In this document: positions 8,420 to 16,794 of the stretch, piece by piece | Position numbering within the stretch: the stretch's first letter is position 1 | How the letters are laid out: every line of letters starts with the position of its first letter | From: Streptomyces hawaiiensis | GTDB lineage: Bacteria > Actinomycetota > Actinomycetes > Streptomycetales > Streptomycetaceae | Length of the DNA stretch: 64,000 nt | Direction of reading: 5' to 3' | Assembly: GCF_004803895.1 (NCBI RefSeq) | Contig: NZ_CP021978.1 | Span: 6,758,001-6,822,000 of the forward strand | Notes under the pieces: generated by a model | What the model was told of the DNA's origin: nothing | The model's database searches: none | The model's input: only the letters and a program-made list of their open reading frames with translations | Position numbers and translations under genes: made by a program

Positions 8420-9304
8420 TCAGCGGCCGAGGTGGTGACGGAAGGCGGTGAGGAGAGCCTGGGTGTGCGGGTGGGGCGACACCTGCGGGAAGCGGCTCCT
8501 GGCTTCGGGCGTGCAGTTGGCGACGAGGTAGCCGTGGCGCACGGCGCCCAGCATCTCCAGGTCGTTGCCGCTGTCGCCGAACGCGAGGGTCCGCTCCGGC
8601 GCGACGCCGAAACGGGCACACAGGTGCCGGACGACGTTGCGCTTCCCGCATACCTGAGGGAGGAAGTCGACGTCGTAGCAGTCCGCGGGATCCCCGGTGG
8701 CGGGGTTGCAGCGGCTCACGTTGATCCCGAGGCCGTACTCGTGGGCGAGGTCCCGCACGAGGTCGAGGCTCTGCTCGTCGCGCTGCGGGTCGCCGAGGGA
8801 ACGGAAGTAGTGGTTGACCAGGAACTCGGTGGGATTCCCGGTGTGCGGGGCGTTCTGCGGGAACAGCTCGACTCTGTGCCGGGCGAGGCGGTCCACGGCC
8901 TTCGCGACCCGGGCCTGGTCGAATCCGCTGTCCCGCAGCAGTTGCCGCCACTCGGGGTCCGGTCGGGCGACGCCGTCGGGGAAGAACGTCAGCTCGGTGC
9001 CCAGCGCGCCGGCCACGAAGTGCGGCAGGACGCGGGCGCCGCAGCGTGCCATCTTCTCCCGCACGGAGGCCAGCGAACTGCCGGTGACCCAACCGAACAG
9101 CAGGCCGTGCTCCCTGGCCTCCGTCAGCAGGAACTCCTCCAGCGCGGCCAGGTGCGCGCGTTGTTCGCGGGTCGCGGCATGGGCCAGGTAGGTCTCGTCG
9201 AAGTCGGAGAACGCGGCCCAGCCGGCCGGCTCCGGCAGACGCAGGTGGGGCGGCGGATCCGGGGCCGGGCCGCCGGTGGCATCGGACGGCAGGGTGTCGG
9301 TCAT
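8420..9304 (-). CDS. ntdB: HAD-family sugar phosphatase, NtdB-like (kanosamine-6-phosphate phosphatase)
   Basis: Haloacid-dehalogenase hydrolase of 294 aa with a C2-type cap. Motif I is DFDETY with nucleophile D34 and acid D36. Motif II is in WVTGSS, and motif IV is FGDSGNDLEML with the metal-binding Asp pair. B. subtilis NtdB (about 280 aa) belongs to this family and dephosphorylates kanosamine-6-phosphate. The ATG lies 4 bp after the stop of the aminotransferase gene, so translation is coupled; there is a 59-bp gap to the dehydrogenase gene. The N-terminal 25 residues are Pro-rich and may be disordered. Confidence 0.75.
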   Translation of the reverse strand: MTDTLPSDATGGPAPDPPPHLRLPEPAGWAAFSDFDETYLAHAATREQRAHLAALEEFLLTEAREHGLLFGWVTGSSLASVREKMARCGARVLPHFVAGALGTELTFFPDGVARPDPEWRQLLRDSGFDQARVAKAVDRLARHRVELFPQNAPHTGNPTEFLVNHYFRSLGDPQRDEQSLDLVRDLAHEYGLGINVSRCNPATGDPADCYDVDFLPQVCGKRNVVRHLCARFGVAPERTLAFGDSGNDLEMLGAVRHGYLVANCTPEARSRFPQVSPHPHTQALLTAFRHHLGR

Positions 9305-9308
9305 GCCG

Positions 9309-10679
9309 TCACCGTGCCCGGCGCATCGCCGCGTACAGCGCCTCGACCACGCGGTCCTGCTCGCCGAGGGACAGACCCGCGTGCATCGGCAGGTGCAGCA
9401 CGCGGTGGTGCAGCCACTCGGTCCGCGGCAGGTGTGCCCGTCCGAAGAGCCGCTCGCGCACCGGCGTCTCTTGCCGGTGCGTCAGGACGGGGTAGTACAC
9501 GTCCGACTCCACCCGGCTCGTCCGGGCCAGGTCCTCCAGTACGGCGTCGCGGACCGCCCCACCGCCGGCCGGCAGCACGGGGAACAGGTGCCAGGAGTGG
9601 TCGGGGGCGAAGGCGGGCGCTTCGAGCACGCCCTCCTCGGCGAGGGGGCGCAGCGCGTCCACGTAGCGCCGGGCGAGGTAGGTGCGCCGCAGCCCGCGCA
9701 GACTGGTCCAGGGCAACAAGGCCAGGCCGATCGCGGCCATGGTGTTGTCGATGCGCGCGTTGAGCCCGGACGCCTCGCACTTGACGTTCTTCCGGCCCGG
9801 CTCGAAGCCGTGGTAGCCGATCACTCGGCAGCGCTGAGCGATCTCGGCCGAGCCGGTGACGACGGCACCGGCCTTCCCGCACAGCCCGACGTTCTTGTAC
9901 GGGTTGAAGCTGAGGGCGGTCGCGTCGGAGTGCTGTCCCACACCGGTCACCCCGAGCGCCTGGCAGGCGTCCTCGACGATCCGCAGCCCGTGCCGGTCGG
10001 CGACGGCCCGCAGCCCGGCCATGTCGGCGAGTTTGCCGTACAGATGGACGGGGAGCACCGCCACGGTGCGCGGGGTGATCCGCTCCGCCACCGACTCCGG
10101 GTCCAGGTTGCCGTCCGGCGTGGTCACATCGGCGAGCACGGGCACGGCACCGCAGGCGAAGACCGCGTTCTCGGTGGCGGCGAAGCTGTTGGCCGGCATG
10201 ATCACCTCGTCGCCCGGCCCGACTCCCACGGCACGCAGGGCGATGATGAGCGCGTCGGTCCCGCTGCCGGTCGCGACGGCGCAGGACAGAGCCAGGTAGT
10301 CGGCCACGGCGTCCTCGAAGGCGGTGACCGCGGGACCGCTCGTGAACTCGCAGGTCTCCAGTACCCGCGCGAAGGCGTCGGCGGCTGCGCTCTTCTCCTC
10401 CCGCGACAGGAGCCGCTCCTTGGGCAGGAAGGGGACCCCCGCCGCGGGCGGCGGCTCGGGGAAGAGGGGAGCGACGAGCGCGTCGGGGTGCACGGCAGCG
10501 GGTGAGGAGTCCCAGGACGAGAGAACCTTCGCCAGCTCCCGGTTGGCGAGGGTCTCCCGCACGGGATGGGCGGCCCTCACGCCCCGGGCGAGATCCTGGG
10601 CCACCCGGTGCAGACTGCTGCTGTCCCCGAGAAGGGGAGAGCCGGTGATCGTGTCGGGCTCGGCTGCGGAGACGGTCAT
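9309..10679 (-). CDS. ntdA: PLP-dependent sugar aminotransferase, NtdA-like
   Basis: DegT/DnrJ/EryC1/AHBA-type aminotransferase of 456 aa (B. subtilis NtdA is about 440). It shows the PLP Asp in EDACQALG (D237), the Schiff-base Lys in SFNPYKNVGLCGKAG (K262), and GSGTDALIIAL for phosphate binding. The N-terminal extension of about 90 residues before the fold-type-I core is longer than in ordinary DegT enzymes and also fits NtdA. Start ATG 10677-10679 is chosen because AGGAG lies 6-10 bp upstream. By analogy it transfers the Glu amino group to C3 of 3-oxo-glucose-6-phosphate to form kanosamine-6-phosphate. First gene of the operon, divergent from the XRE regulator. Confidence 0.78.
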   Translation of the reverse strand: MTVSAAEPDTITGSPLLGDSSSLHRVAQDLARGVRAAHPVRETLANRELAKVLSSWDSSPAAVHPDALVAPLFPEPPPAAGVPFLPKERLLSREEKSAAADAFARVLETCEFTSGPAVTAFEDAVADYLALSCAVATGSGTDALIIALRAVGVGPGDEVIMPANSFAATENAVFACGAVPVLADVTTPDGNLDPESVAERITPRTVAVLPVHLYGKLADMAGLRAVADRHGLRIVEDACQALGVTGVGQHSDATALSFNPYKNVGLCGKAGAVVTGSAEIAQRCRVIGYHGFEPGRKNVKCEASGLNARIDNTMAAIGLALLPWTSLRGLRRTYLARRYVDALRPLAEEGVLEAPAFAPDHSWHLFPVLPAGGGAVRDAVLEDLARTSRVESDVYYPVLTHRQETPVRERLFGRAHLPRTEWLHHRVLHLPMHAGLSLGEQDRVVEALYAAMRRAR

Positions 10680-10942
10680 GCGTACTCCTGGGGTGCGAAG
10701 TGTTCGAAGTGCTGGACAGTCCTGCGGGGCGCCTGGCCGTAGGCGGGAGAAATGCGGCGGACGAGCGGTCGCAGAATTCCCTGGTGGCGAGCGGGAATGA
10801 TGAATCGAAGCGAATTGAGCGGCGCGCTTAATGCGGTCGGAAATACGTTCCTCATGCTCGTGAGGATCGTATGCAACCGTTCCGCGATGGATAGGTGAGC
10901 GGCACACGTCGGTGATGCTGCCAGCGGTCGGCGACGCCCGTC

Positions 10943-10964
10943 AACCGGCAGTCTTTTGCCGTTT
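10943..10964. repeat. Inverted-repeat operator candidate, copy 1
   Basis: AACCGGCA-N6-TGCCGTTT: 8-bp arms, 7 of 8 complementary, with a 6-nt spacer. It overlaps the TTGACG -35-like hexamer facing ntdA by its left edge. It shares both half-sites with copy 2, 81 bp away. Confidence 0.6.
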
Positions 10965-11023
10965 CTTTACAGCGGTGGAATTCCGGGAAGAGGTCCTCGG
11001 AACAGGGCGGGCGACCGGTCGGC

Positions 11024-11045
11024 AACCGGCAAATTTATGCCGGTT
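11024..11045. repeat. Inverted-repeat operator candidate, copy 2
   Basis: AACCGGCA-N6-TGCCGGTT: perfect 8-bp arms with an AT-only 6-nt centre (AATTTA). The distance from copy 1 (81 bp, about 7.7 helical turns) and the identical half-sites suggest two sites for one dimeric regulator. The adjacent XRE protein is the obvious candidate (inference). Confidence 0.65.
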
Positions 11046-11203
11046 CTCCGGCTGCGGCGCGACAAGCAGGGCGTATACCCCCGAGTGGACTCCGTGGGTC
11101 GGTGTGACGGCCTTCACTTCTTGCCGACCTGCTTTCGCGAGTCAGTTCCGGCCTTGTTACGGTGTGTTCTCCCGGCAATACGCAGAGGGAGTGTTTCCGA
11201 GCA

Positions 11204-12025
11204 GTGTCACGTCACGCCCAGCCTGTTTCTTCCGTGCCGGACGCCAAATGCGGCACCGGTGTGCTGCCCGATCTGCTGCGTGTCTGGCGGGCGGAAGCGG
11301 GTAGCAAAATGAACAGGGGGAGACCGTTACCCCAAAAAGAGGTGGCCGACCGGATGTGTGTGAGTGAACGCTGGTATCGGAATCTCGAGACCGGCCTGCG
11401 TGTACCGCTCTCCGCCGAGGTGCTCGAACGCCTTTCCCAGGCTTTGCTGCTCGGTCCCGACGAACGCATGGCCCTGTACGGGTATGCGCTCGGCGGTGCA
11501 GGCGGACAGCCGGACGAGGGCGAGGGCCCGTCGGACTTCCAGGACGAGTTGGCGGAACTCGCCTCGGCGCAGACCGACTTCCCCAGTTACCTCACCGACC
11601 GCGTGTGGAACGTCCTCGACCACAACGCGGCCATGGCCCACTGGTTCCCCTGGGTCCGTGAACCGGCCGCCAACCTCATGCGCTGGGCGCTGACCACCGC
11701 CACGGCCCGCGAGCAGATCGTGGACTGGCCACGGCACGCCGGGCAGTACCTCGCACTGCTGCGTTTCGCGCTGGTGACCCGTCCCGACGACGAGAATCTC
11801 GCCGCGCTGCGCGACACCGTTCTGGACGACCCCGTGTGCCGCGGGCTGTGGGACCGGAGCCCTAAGGTCCTCGCCTACCGGCACGGGCATCGCTACGAAC
11901 TGCGCCTGCCCCACGTCTCCCCCGAGACGATCACCGTCACCTCGCAGGTCCTGCTCCCGGCCTACCGGCAGGAGCTCCGTTACGTCCTGCTGCTGCCCAC
12001 GGAAGGCTCCCCGCATGGCCCCTGA
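11204..12025 (+). CDS. XRE-family regulator with MmyB-like ligand domain
   Basis: Transcription factor of about 273 aa. An XRE helix-turn-helix spans about residues 20-90 (PLPQKEVADRMCVSERWYRN, then LERLSQALLLGPDERMAL). A MmyB-like PAS-type ligand-binding domain follows (about 110-265, with PSYLTDRVWNVLDHNAAMAHW and a C-terminal beta-rich part). GTG 11204 is chosen for the AGAGGGAG site upstream, but the spacing is long and GTG 11162 is an alternative. It sits divergent to the kanosamine-type operon and probably controls it and itself. In B. subtilis the ntd regulator NtdR is LacI-like, so the regulator type differs here. Confidence 0.8.
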   Translation: MSRHAQPVSSVPDAKCGTGVLPDLLRVWRAEAGSKMNRGRPLPQKEVADRMCVSERWYRNLETGLRVPLSAEVLERLSQALLLGPDERMALYGYALGGAGGQPDEGEGPSDFQDELAELASAQTDFPSYLTDRVWNVLDHNAAMAHWFPWVREPAANLMRWALTTATAREQIVDWPRHAGQYLALLRFALVTRPDDENLAALRDTVLDDPVCRGLWDRSPKVLAYRHGHRYELRLPHVSPETITVTSQVLLPAYRQELRYVLLLPTEGSPHGP

Positions 12026-12336
12026 CGCATGCTGGTGGACACGCTGCGCCGCCTGGGTCTGGTCTGGTCGGCGGCTCTCGTCGGCTGCGCTCGCACCCCG
12101 CGCGTCCGGCTTCAGAGCCCCGCGGCACGCCGCGTGCCGGACAGGATCACGAGCACGGTCATCGTCGGGCTGGGGCCGCGGCCGGCCATGACCGGCTGAG
12201 GGGCGCTGACCACACCGCACGAGTCGCCGGTGAAAAGGGTGCGGTGCTGAACGCAGTCGCCGGGGCGTGCGTATGTGTCGGCAACCGCCCGCGGCGCGGG
12301 GAAGGCGGGTCGCGGGGCCGACGTGAGGAACAGGCG
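12026..12336. other. 311-bp gap between XRE regulator and small hypothetical gene
   Basis: No convincing gene, repeat or hairpin was found. It probably contains the right-hand junction of the accessory insert and the promoter of the 12337 gene. No sequence shared with the left junction near 5990 was recognised by eye. Confidence 0.4.
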
Positions 12337-12666
12337 ATGAACGACCGAGTTACCCCCGCGATGCACGCGCTGCCCGACGGCGAGGCGGAGCTGACGCTGG
12401 TGGTGCGGCTGCCCTGGGAGGACGTGGCCCGCCTCGGCCAGGAGGCGGGACGGCTGGCGACCCAGTTGCGGCGGCCCGTGACGCTGGAGGAGGCGGTGAG
12501 CCACCGGTTGCGGTCCACCCGGGTGGCTTCGCACGCCAAGCCGGCGGGGGAGCAGCCGCCGGCGGTGACGGCCTCGGCGTCGGTGTCCTCCTTGCCGTCA
12601 CGGCCGCCGGCGGAGCAGGCGCGGCAGGCCATCGACCGGATCACCGGTACGGCCGGGACCGCGTAG
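12337..12666 (+). CDS. Small hypothetical protein
   Basis: 109 aa, no family recognised. Residues 10-65 look structured (LPDGEAELTLVVRLPWEDV, then a helix with two Arg clusters), suggesting a small alpha/beta or ribbon-helix domain. The C-terminal third is Ala/Pro/Ser-rich. ATG 12337 is chosen because AGGAA lies 6 bp upstream; a longer GTG-started frame from 12244 has a Cys/Arg-rich unlikely N-terminus. Convergent with the flavoprotein gene that ends 109 bp downstream. Confidence 0.55.
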   Translation: MNDRVTPAMHALPDGEAELTLVVRLPWEDVARLGQEAGRLATQLRRPVTLEEAVSHRLRSTRVASHAKPAGEQPPAVTASASVSSLPSRPPAEQARQAIDRITGTAGTA

Positions 12667-12774
12667 GGCTTCGCCGTGGGGGTGCGGGGCCGCCGCCGGG
12701 TGCGGGCTCGTGGCCGCTCGCGCCCACGCGGCGGAGCGGCATACTGATACAGCCCCCCTGACGGTCCTGCCCCG

Positions 12775-14163
12775 TCACGAGGTGCCGCGGACCCTCGCCG
12801 CCGCCTTGCGGGCCGCTACCAGGACCGGGTCCCACACCGGGGAGAACGGCGGGGCGTAGCCCAGGTCCAGGGTCGTCATCTGTTCCGCCGTCATGCCCGC
12901 GGTGAGGGCGACCGCCGCGATGTCGACCCGCTTGCCCGCGCCCTCCCTGCCGACGATCTGCACCCCGAGCAGGCGGCCCGTGCGGTGCTCGGTGAGCATC
13001 TTGACCGTCATGGGGGAGGCGTTCGGGTAGTAGCCCGCGCGGCTGGTCGACTCGATGGTGACCGACTCGAAGCGGAGCCCGGCGCGGTGGGCGTCCTTCT
13101 CGCGCAGGCCCGTACGGGCGATCTCCAGGTCGCAGACCTTGCTGACCGCCGTGCCGACGACGCCCGGGAAGGTGGCGTAACCGCCGCCGACGTTGGTGCC
13201 GATGACCTGGCCGTGCTTGTTGGCGTGGGTGCCGAGCGGGATGTGCCGCTCCTGGCCGGAGACCAGATCCAGGACCTCGACGCAGTCGCCGCCGGACCAG
13301 ATGTTCTCGTGCCCGCGCACCCGCATCGAGCGGTCCGTGAGGAGACCGCCGTGCGGGCCCAGGGGGAGTCCGGCGGCCTTCGCGAGGGCCGTCTCGGGGC
13401 GGACGCCGATACCGAGCACGACGACGTCCGCCGGGAACTCGCGGTCCTGCGTGACCACCGCCCGCACAGCCGCGTCGTCGCCGGTAAGGATCTTGGTGAC
13501 CTCGGCGTCGTTCACCATCGTGATGCCCAGGCCCTCCATGGCCTCGTGCACCAGGCAGCCCATGTCCGGGTCGAGGGTCGACATGGGTTCGCTGCCGCGG
13601 TTGACGACCGTCACCTCGTAGCCGCGGTTGATGAGCGCCTCGGCCATCTCCACGCCGATGTAGCCGGCCCCGACGACCACCGCGCGCCGGCCACGCGTGC
13701 GTTCCAGCGTGTCGAGCAGGGCCTGGCCGTCGTCCAGTGTCTGCACGCCGTGCACCCCGGCCGCGTCGGCCCCGGGCATGTCGGGCCGGATCGGCCGGGC
13801 GCCGGTCGCGATCACGAGCTTGTCGTACGACGTCCAGGACTCCTCGCCGGAGTCGACGTCACGCGCGCGCACCCGCTGCCCGTCGAGGTCGAGTTCCGTG
13901 ACCTCCGTGCGCAGCCGCAGGTCGATGCCGCGGGCGCGGTGCTCCTCGGGCGTGCGGGCGATGAGCTGGTCCCGGTCGGTGACGTCGCCGCCGACCCAGT
14001 AGGGGATGCCGCACGCCGAGTACGACGTGAAGTGGCCCCGTTCGAACGCCACGATCTCCAGCTCGTCGGGGCCCTTCAGACGGCGCGCCTGCGACGCCGC
14101 GGACATGCCCGCGGCGTCGCCGCCGATGACGACCAGTCGCTCCCGTGTGCGGCTCATGTTCAT
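12775..14163 (-). CDS. CoA-disulfide-reductase-like FAD/NAD(P) oxidoreductase
   Basis: Pyridine-nucleotide disulfide oxidoreductase class-III-like protein of 462 aa. It has an N-terminal FAD motif (VVIGGDAAGMSAASQ), a single redox Cys in SYSACGIPYWVGG (as in CoA-disulfide reductase and NADH oxidase, which use one active Cys), a central NAD(P) motif (VVVGAGYIGVEMAEAL), the second FAD motif (NIWSGGDCVEV) and a C-terminal dimerisation domain. It probably reduces a low-molecular-weight thiol disulfide or persulfide in the cytosol; which one cannot be told. Two ATGs (codons 1 and 3) are both possible starts. Confidence 0.85.
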   Translation of the reverse strand: MNMSRTRERLVVIGGDAAGMSAASQARRLKGPDELEIVAFERGHFTSYSACGIPYWVGGDVTDRDQLIARTPEEHRARGIDLRLRTEVTELDLDGQRVRARDVDSGEESWTSYDKLVIATGARPIRPDMPGADAAGVHGVQTLDDGQALLDTLERTRGRRAVVVGAGYIGVEMAEALINRGYEVTVVNRGSEPMSTLDPDMGCLVHEAMEGLGITMVNDAEVTKILTGDDAAVRAVVTQDREFPADVVVLGIGVRPETALAKAAGLPLGPHGGLLTDRSMRVRGHENIWSGGDCVEVLDLVSGQERHIPLGTHANKHGQVIGTNVGGGYATFPGVVGTAVSKVCDLEIARTGLREKDAHRAGLRFESVTIESTSRAGYYPNASPMTVKMLTEHRTGRLLGVQIVGREGAGKRVDIAAVALTAGMTAEQMTTLDLGYAPPFSPVWDPVLVAARKAAARVRGTS

Positions 14164-14190
14164 GCGGACACGCTACGGGAGCAGGGCAGT

Positions 14191-15186
14191 TCAGTCCCGC
14201 TCGCCGGGGGTTCGCGGCTGCGTGGACTCCGGCGCCGGCCGGGCCGTCGGCAGCGGGCCCAGGGCGGTCGTCGCGGACGCCGGCGCGGGGCGGCGCGGCA
14301 GGCGGGGGCGTACGACCCGCAGCCACAGCAGGACGATCAGCGCGGCCACCGCCGCGAACGGCAGGACGGCGCCGAAGGCCACCGCGAGCCAGCGCAGCAT
14401 CGTCACGAAGGCGTTCCAGCCGCCCGCGAGCGCGTCCACGAACCCCGGGTCGTCGTCCTCCTTGGCCTCCTTCTTCGCCGGACTCTCGGACAGCGACAGG
14501 GTGATGGTGGCCAGGCTGGTGCGGTCCTTCAGGGACTCCTGCCGGGCGAGCAGCGCCTCCAGGTCGGCCTGGCGGCTGCTCAGTTCGCCCTCCAGGGTCA
14601 CCACGTCGCTGAGCTTGCCGGCCCGGTCCATCAGTTCGCGGATCCGGGCGACGCTGGCGCGTTGCGTCTTGATGCGGCTTTCCACGTCCACGACCTGGTC
14701 GGTGACGTCCTCGGCCTTCGCGCTGCGGTCGAGGAGCTTGCCGGTGCCCTCCAGTGCGGCGAGGACCTCGTCGTACTTCTCGACGGGCACGCGCAGCACG
14801 ACCTGGGTGCGCTCGCGGCCCTCGGCGTCCCGGGTGGTGGTCTCGTTGCCGACGTAGCCGCCCGCGTTCTCGGTGCCGGTGCGGGCCTGCTCCAGGGCCT
14901 TCGGGACGTCCTTGACCCGCACGGTCAGGGAGGCCGTGCGGATGATGTGGCTCGCGGCGAGCTTCGGCGGCGCCGTGGCCCGGGCGCCGCTTCCGGTGCC
15001 GCCGGGGACGGCCTCCTTCGCGCCGCCCTTGTCGTCCGCTTGCGGGGCGGCGACTCCCCGGTCGGCGGCGCCGCTGCCGGCGGAGTCCTCTCCTGCGCCG
15101 CTGCATCCGGTGAGCGCGAGGGCCGCGGCCAGCAGGAGGGCGGCGAGAGCCGGGGCGGGGTGGCGGGCGGGTCGTCGTGTGCGCAT
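14191..15186 (-). CDS. DUF4349 lipoprotein
   Basis: 331 aa. The lipoprotein signal peptide ends with lipobox LTGC about residue 29, then an Ala/Gly-rich spacer. The DUF4349 domain (about 85-260) includes a coiled coil around ELSSRQADLEALLARQESLKD, and one transmembrane helix near the C-terminus (about 275-300, WLAVAFGAVLPFAAVAALIV) is followed by a basic tail. Start ATG 15184-15186 is chosen for the signal peptide and GGGGAAG site. Function unknown. Divergent from hemY with 158 bp between them. Confidence 0.8.
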   Translation of the reverse strand: MRTRRPARHPAPALAALLLAAALALTGCSGAGEDSAGSGAADRGVAAPQADDKGGAKEAVPGGTGSGARATAPPKLAASHIIRTASLTVRVKDVPKALEQARTGTENAGGYVGNETTTRDAEGRERTQVVLRVPVEKYDEVLAALEGTGKLLDRSAKAEDVTDQVVDVESRIKTQRASVARIRELMDRAGKLSDVVTLEGELSSRQADLEALLARQESLKDRTSLATITLSLSESPAKKEAKEDDDPGFVDALAGGWNAFVTMLRWLAVAFGAVLPFAAVAALIVLLWLRVVRPRLPRRPAPASATTALGPLPTARPAPESTQPRTPGERD

Positions 15187-15344
15187 GTGGGCTTCCCCCG
15201 GGGTTCGGTTCGGCTGACGCTTCTTCGACGCCCGGGAGGTGTCGGACGTTTGGTCCGGGACGGTTCCGATGCGGTCACGGTCGGGACTCGTGAAGGACAC
15301 CGGGGCGCGGCGGCGTTGTCCGCGGGGTCTGAGAGGCTGGGGGC

Positions 15345-16790
15345 ATGCGCGAAGTTCAAGGGCAGGTCGTCGTCATCGGGGCGGGCATCGCGGGGCTGGC
15401 CGCCGCGCACCGGCTGCTGGAGCGCGGGGCGCGGGTGACCGTGCTGGAGGCCTCCGGCCGGGTCGGCGGCAAACTGCTGCCCGGGGAGATCGCGGGCGCG
15501 CGCGTGGACCTCGGCGCCGAGTCGATGCTGGCCCGCCGCCCCGAGGCGGTGGCGCTCGCGCGCGAGGTGGGCCTCGCCGACCGCCTCCAGCCTCCGGCCA
15601 CGGCGACGGCCTCGCTCTGGACCCGCGGCACCCTGCGTCCCTTCCCCAAGGGGCATGTGATGGGCGTGCCCGGCACCGCGTCCGCCCTGGCCGGCGTGGT
15701 GTCCGAGGAGGGCCTCGCCCGCATCGAGCGGGACGCCGAGCTGCCCCCCACCGAGGTCGGCGACGACGTGGCGGTGGGGGAGTACGTGGCGGAGCGGCTC
15801 GGCCGCGAGGTCGTCGACCGCCTGCTGGAGCCCATGCTGGGTGGCGTGTACGCGGGTGACGCGTACCGCCTCTCCATGCGCTCGGCCGTCCCGCAGCTCT
15901 TCCAGGTGGCCCGGACCCACACCTCCCTGACGGCAGGGGTCCGCGAGCTCCAGGCCAAGGCGGCCGCGGCCGGGCAGACCGGCCCGGTCTTCATGGGCAT
16001 CCGGGGCGGCATCGGCACCCTGCCCCTCGCGGTGGCCGACTCGGTCCGGGCGCGCGGGGGCGAGATCCTCACCCGGACGCCGGTGACGGAGCTGCGCCGC
16101 ACCCCCGACGGCGGCTGGCAGGTTCGCTCCGGTGAGCGGCAGTGGCTCGCGGACGCCGTGGTCGTCGCCGCCCCCGCCCCCGTCGCCGCCCGGCTGCTGC
16201 GCGCCGAGACCCCCGGGGCCGCCGCCGAGCTCGACGGCGTCGAGTACGCCTCCATGGCCCTGGTCACCCTCGCCTACCGCCGCGCCGAGACGGACCTCCC
16301 CGGCGGCAGCGGCTTCCTCGTGCCGCCGGTCGACGGGCGCACCATCAAGGCGTCCACGTTCGCCTCGCAGAAATGGGGCTGGATCGCCGACGAGAACCCG
16401 GACCTGGCCGTCCTGCGCACCTCCGTAGGGCGCTACGGCGAGACGGAGATCCTCCAGCGCGACGACAGCGAACTGGTCGAGGTCTCCCGGCAGGACCTGA
16501 AGGAGGCGACGGGCCTCGACGCCACGCCCGTCGCGACCCTCGTCACCCGCTGGGACGACGGCCTGCCCCAGTACCCCGTCGGCCACCACGCGCGCGTGGC
16601 CCGCATCCGCGAGCACATCGCCCTGCTCCCCGGCCTCGCCGTCTGCGGCGCCCCCTACGACGGCGTCGGCATCCCCGCCTGCATCGCGAGCGCCTACGCG
16701 GCCGCGGACCAGCTCCAGGGCGACCCGCGCGGTGTGCAGGAGCTCACCGCCAACCCGGTGCAAAGCCTGCACGGCGGAGCAGGAGAATAA
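15345..16790 (+). CDS. hemY: Coproporphyrinogen III oxidase / protoporphyrinogen oxidase family flavoprotein
   Basis: FAD enzyme of 481 aa with the dinucleotide motif VVIGAGIAGLAAAHRL at 9-24 and the conserved C-terminal FAD stretch AVCGAPYDGVGIPACIASAY. In actinobacteria this family (HemY/CgoX) oxidises coproporphyrinogen III to coproporphyrin III in the coproporphyrin-dependent heme route (established). The next gene, hemQ, is specific to that route and begins 5 bp after the stop, so the two form an operon. No transmembrane segment is visible. Confidence 0.92.
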   Translation: MREVQGQVVVIGAGIAGLAAAHRLLERGARVTVLEASGRVGGKLLPGEIAGARVDLGAESMLARRPEAVALAREVGLADRLQPPATATASLWTRGTLRPFPKGHVMGVPGTASALAGVVSEEGLARIERDAELPPTEVGDDVAVGEYVAERLGREVVDRLLEPMLGGVYAGDAYRLSMRSAVPQLFQVARTHTSLTAGVRELQAKAAAAGQTGPVFMGIRGGIGTLPLAVADSVRARGGEILTRTPVTELRRTPDGGWQVRSGERQWLADAVVVAAPAPVAARLLRAETPGAAAELDGVEYASMALVTLAYRRAETDLPGGSGFLVPPVDGRTIKASTFASQKWGWIADENPDLAVLRTSVGRYGETEILQRDDSELVEVSRQDLKEATGLDATPVATLVTRWDDGLPQYPVGHHARVARIREHIALLPGLAVCGAPYDGVGIPACIASAYAAADQLQGDPRGVQELTANPVQSLHGGAGE

Positions 16791-16794
16791 GGCC

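Larger units (their letters stand above)
10680..11203. promoter_or_regulatory. Divergent control region of the kanosamine-type operon
   Basis: A 524-bp gap, the longest non-coding stretch of the window and more AT-rich than its surroundings. It separates the operon (minus strand) from the XRE regulator (plus strand). It contains two near-identical inverted repeats (10943-10964, 11024-11045). A minus-strand -35-like TTGACG (10939-10944) touches the first repeat; the matching -10 would be a weak CAGCAT 18 bp downstream. The implied 5' leader of ntdA is over 200 nt. Confidence 0.55.

Noticed and set aside
7287..9092. A 601-residue fusion of HAD-region sequence and the Gfo/Idh dehydrogenase
   Set aside because: The first 240 residues are an out-of-frame reading of the phosphatase gene; the dehydrogenase fold begins at the ATG near 8360 with its own ribosome site.
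5990..12240. Direct repeats marking att sites of the accessory operon
   Set aside because: Sequences at both edges were compared by eye and no shared repeat of useful length was found.
12985..15438. Plus-strand 817-codon open frame opposite the flavoprotein and DUF4349 genes
   Set aside because: It runs antisense through two clear genes with recognised motifs and has no family signature of its own.
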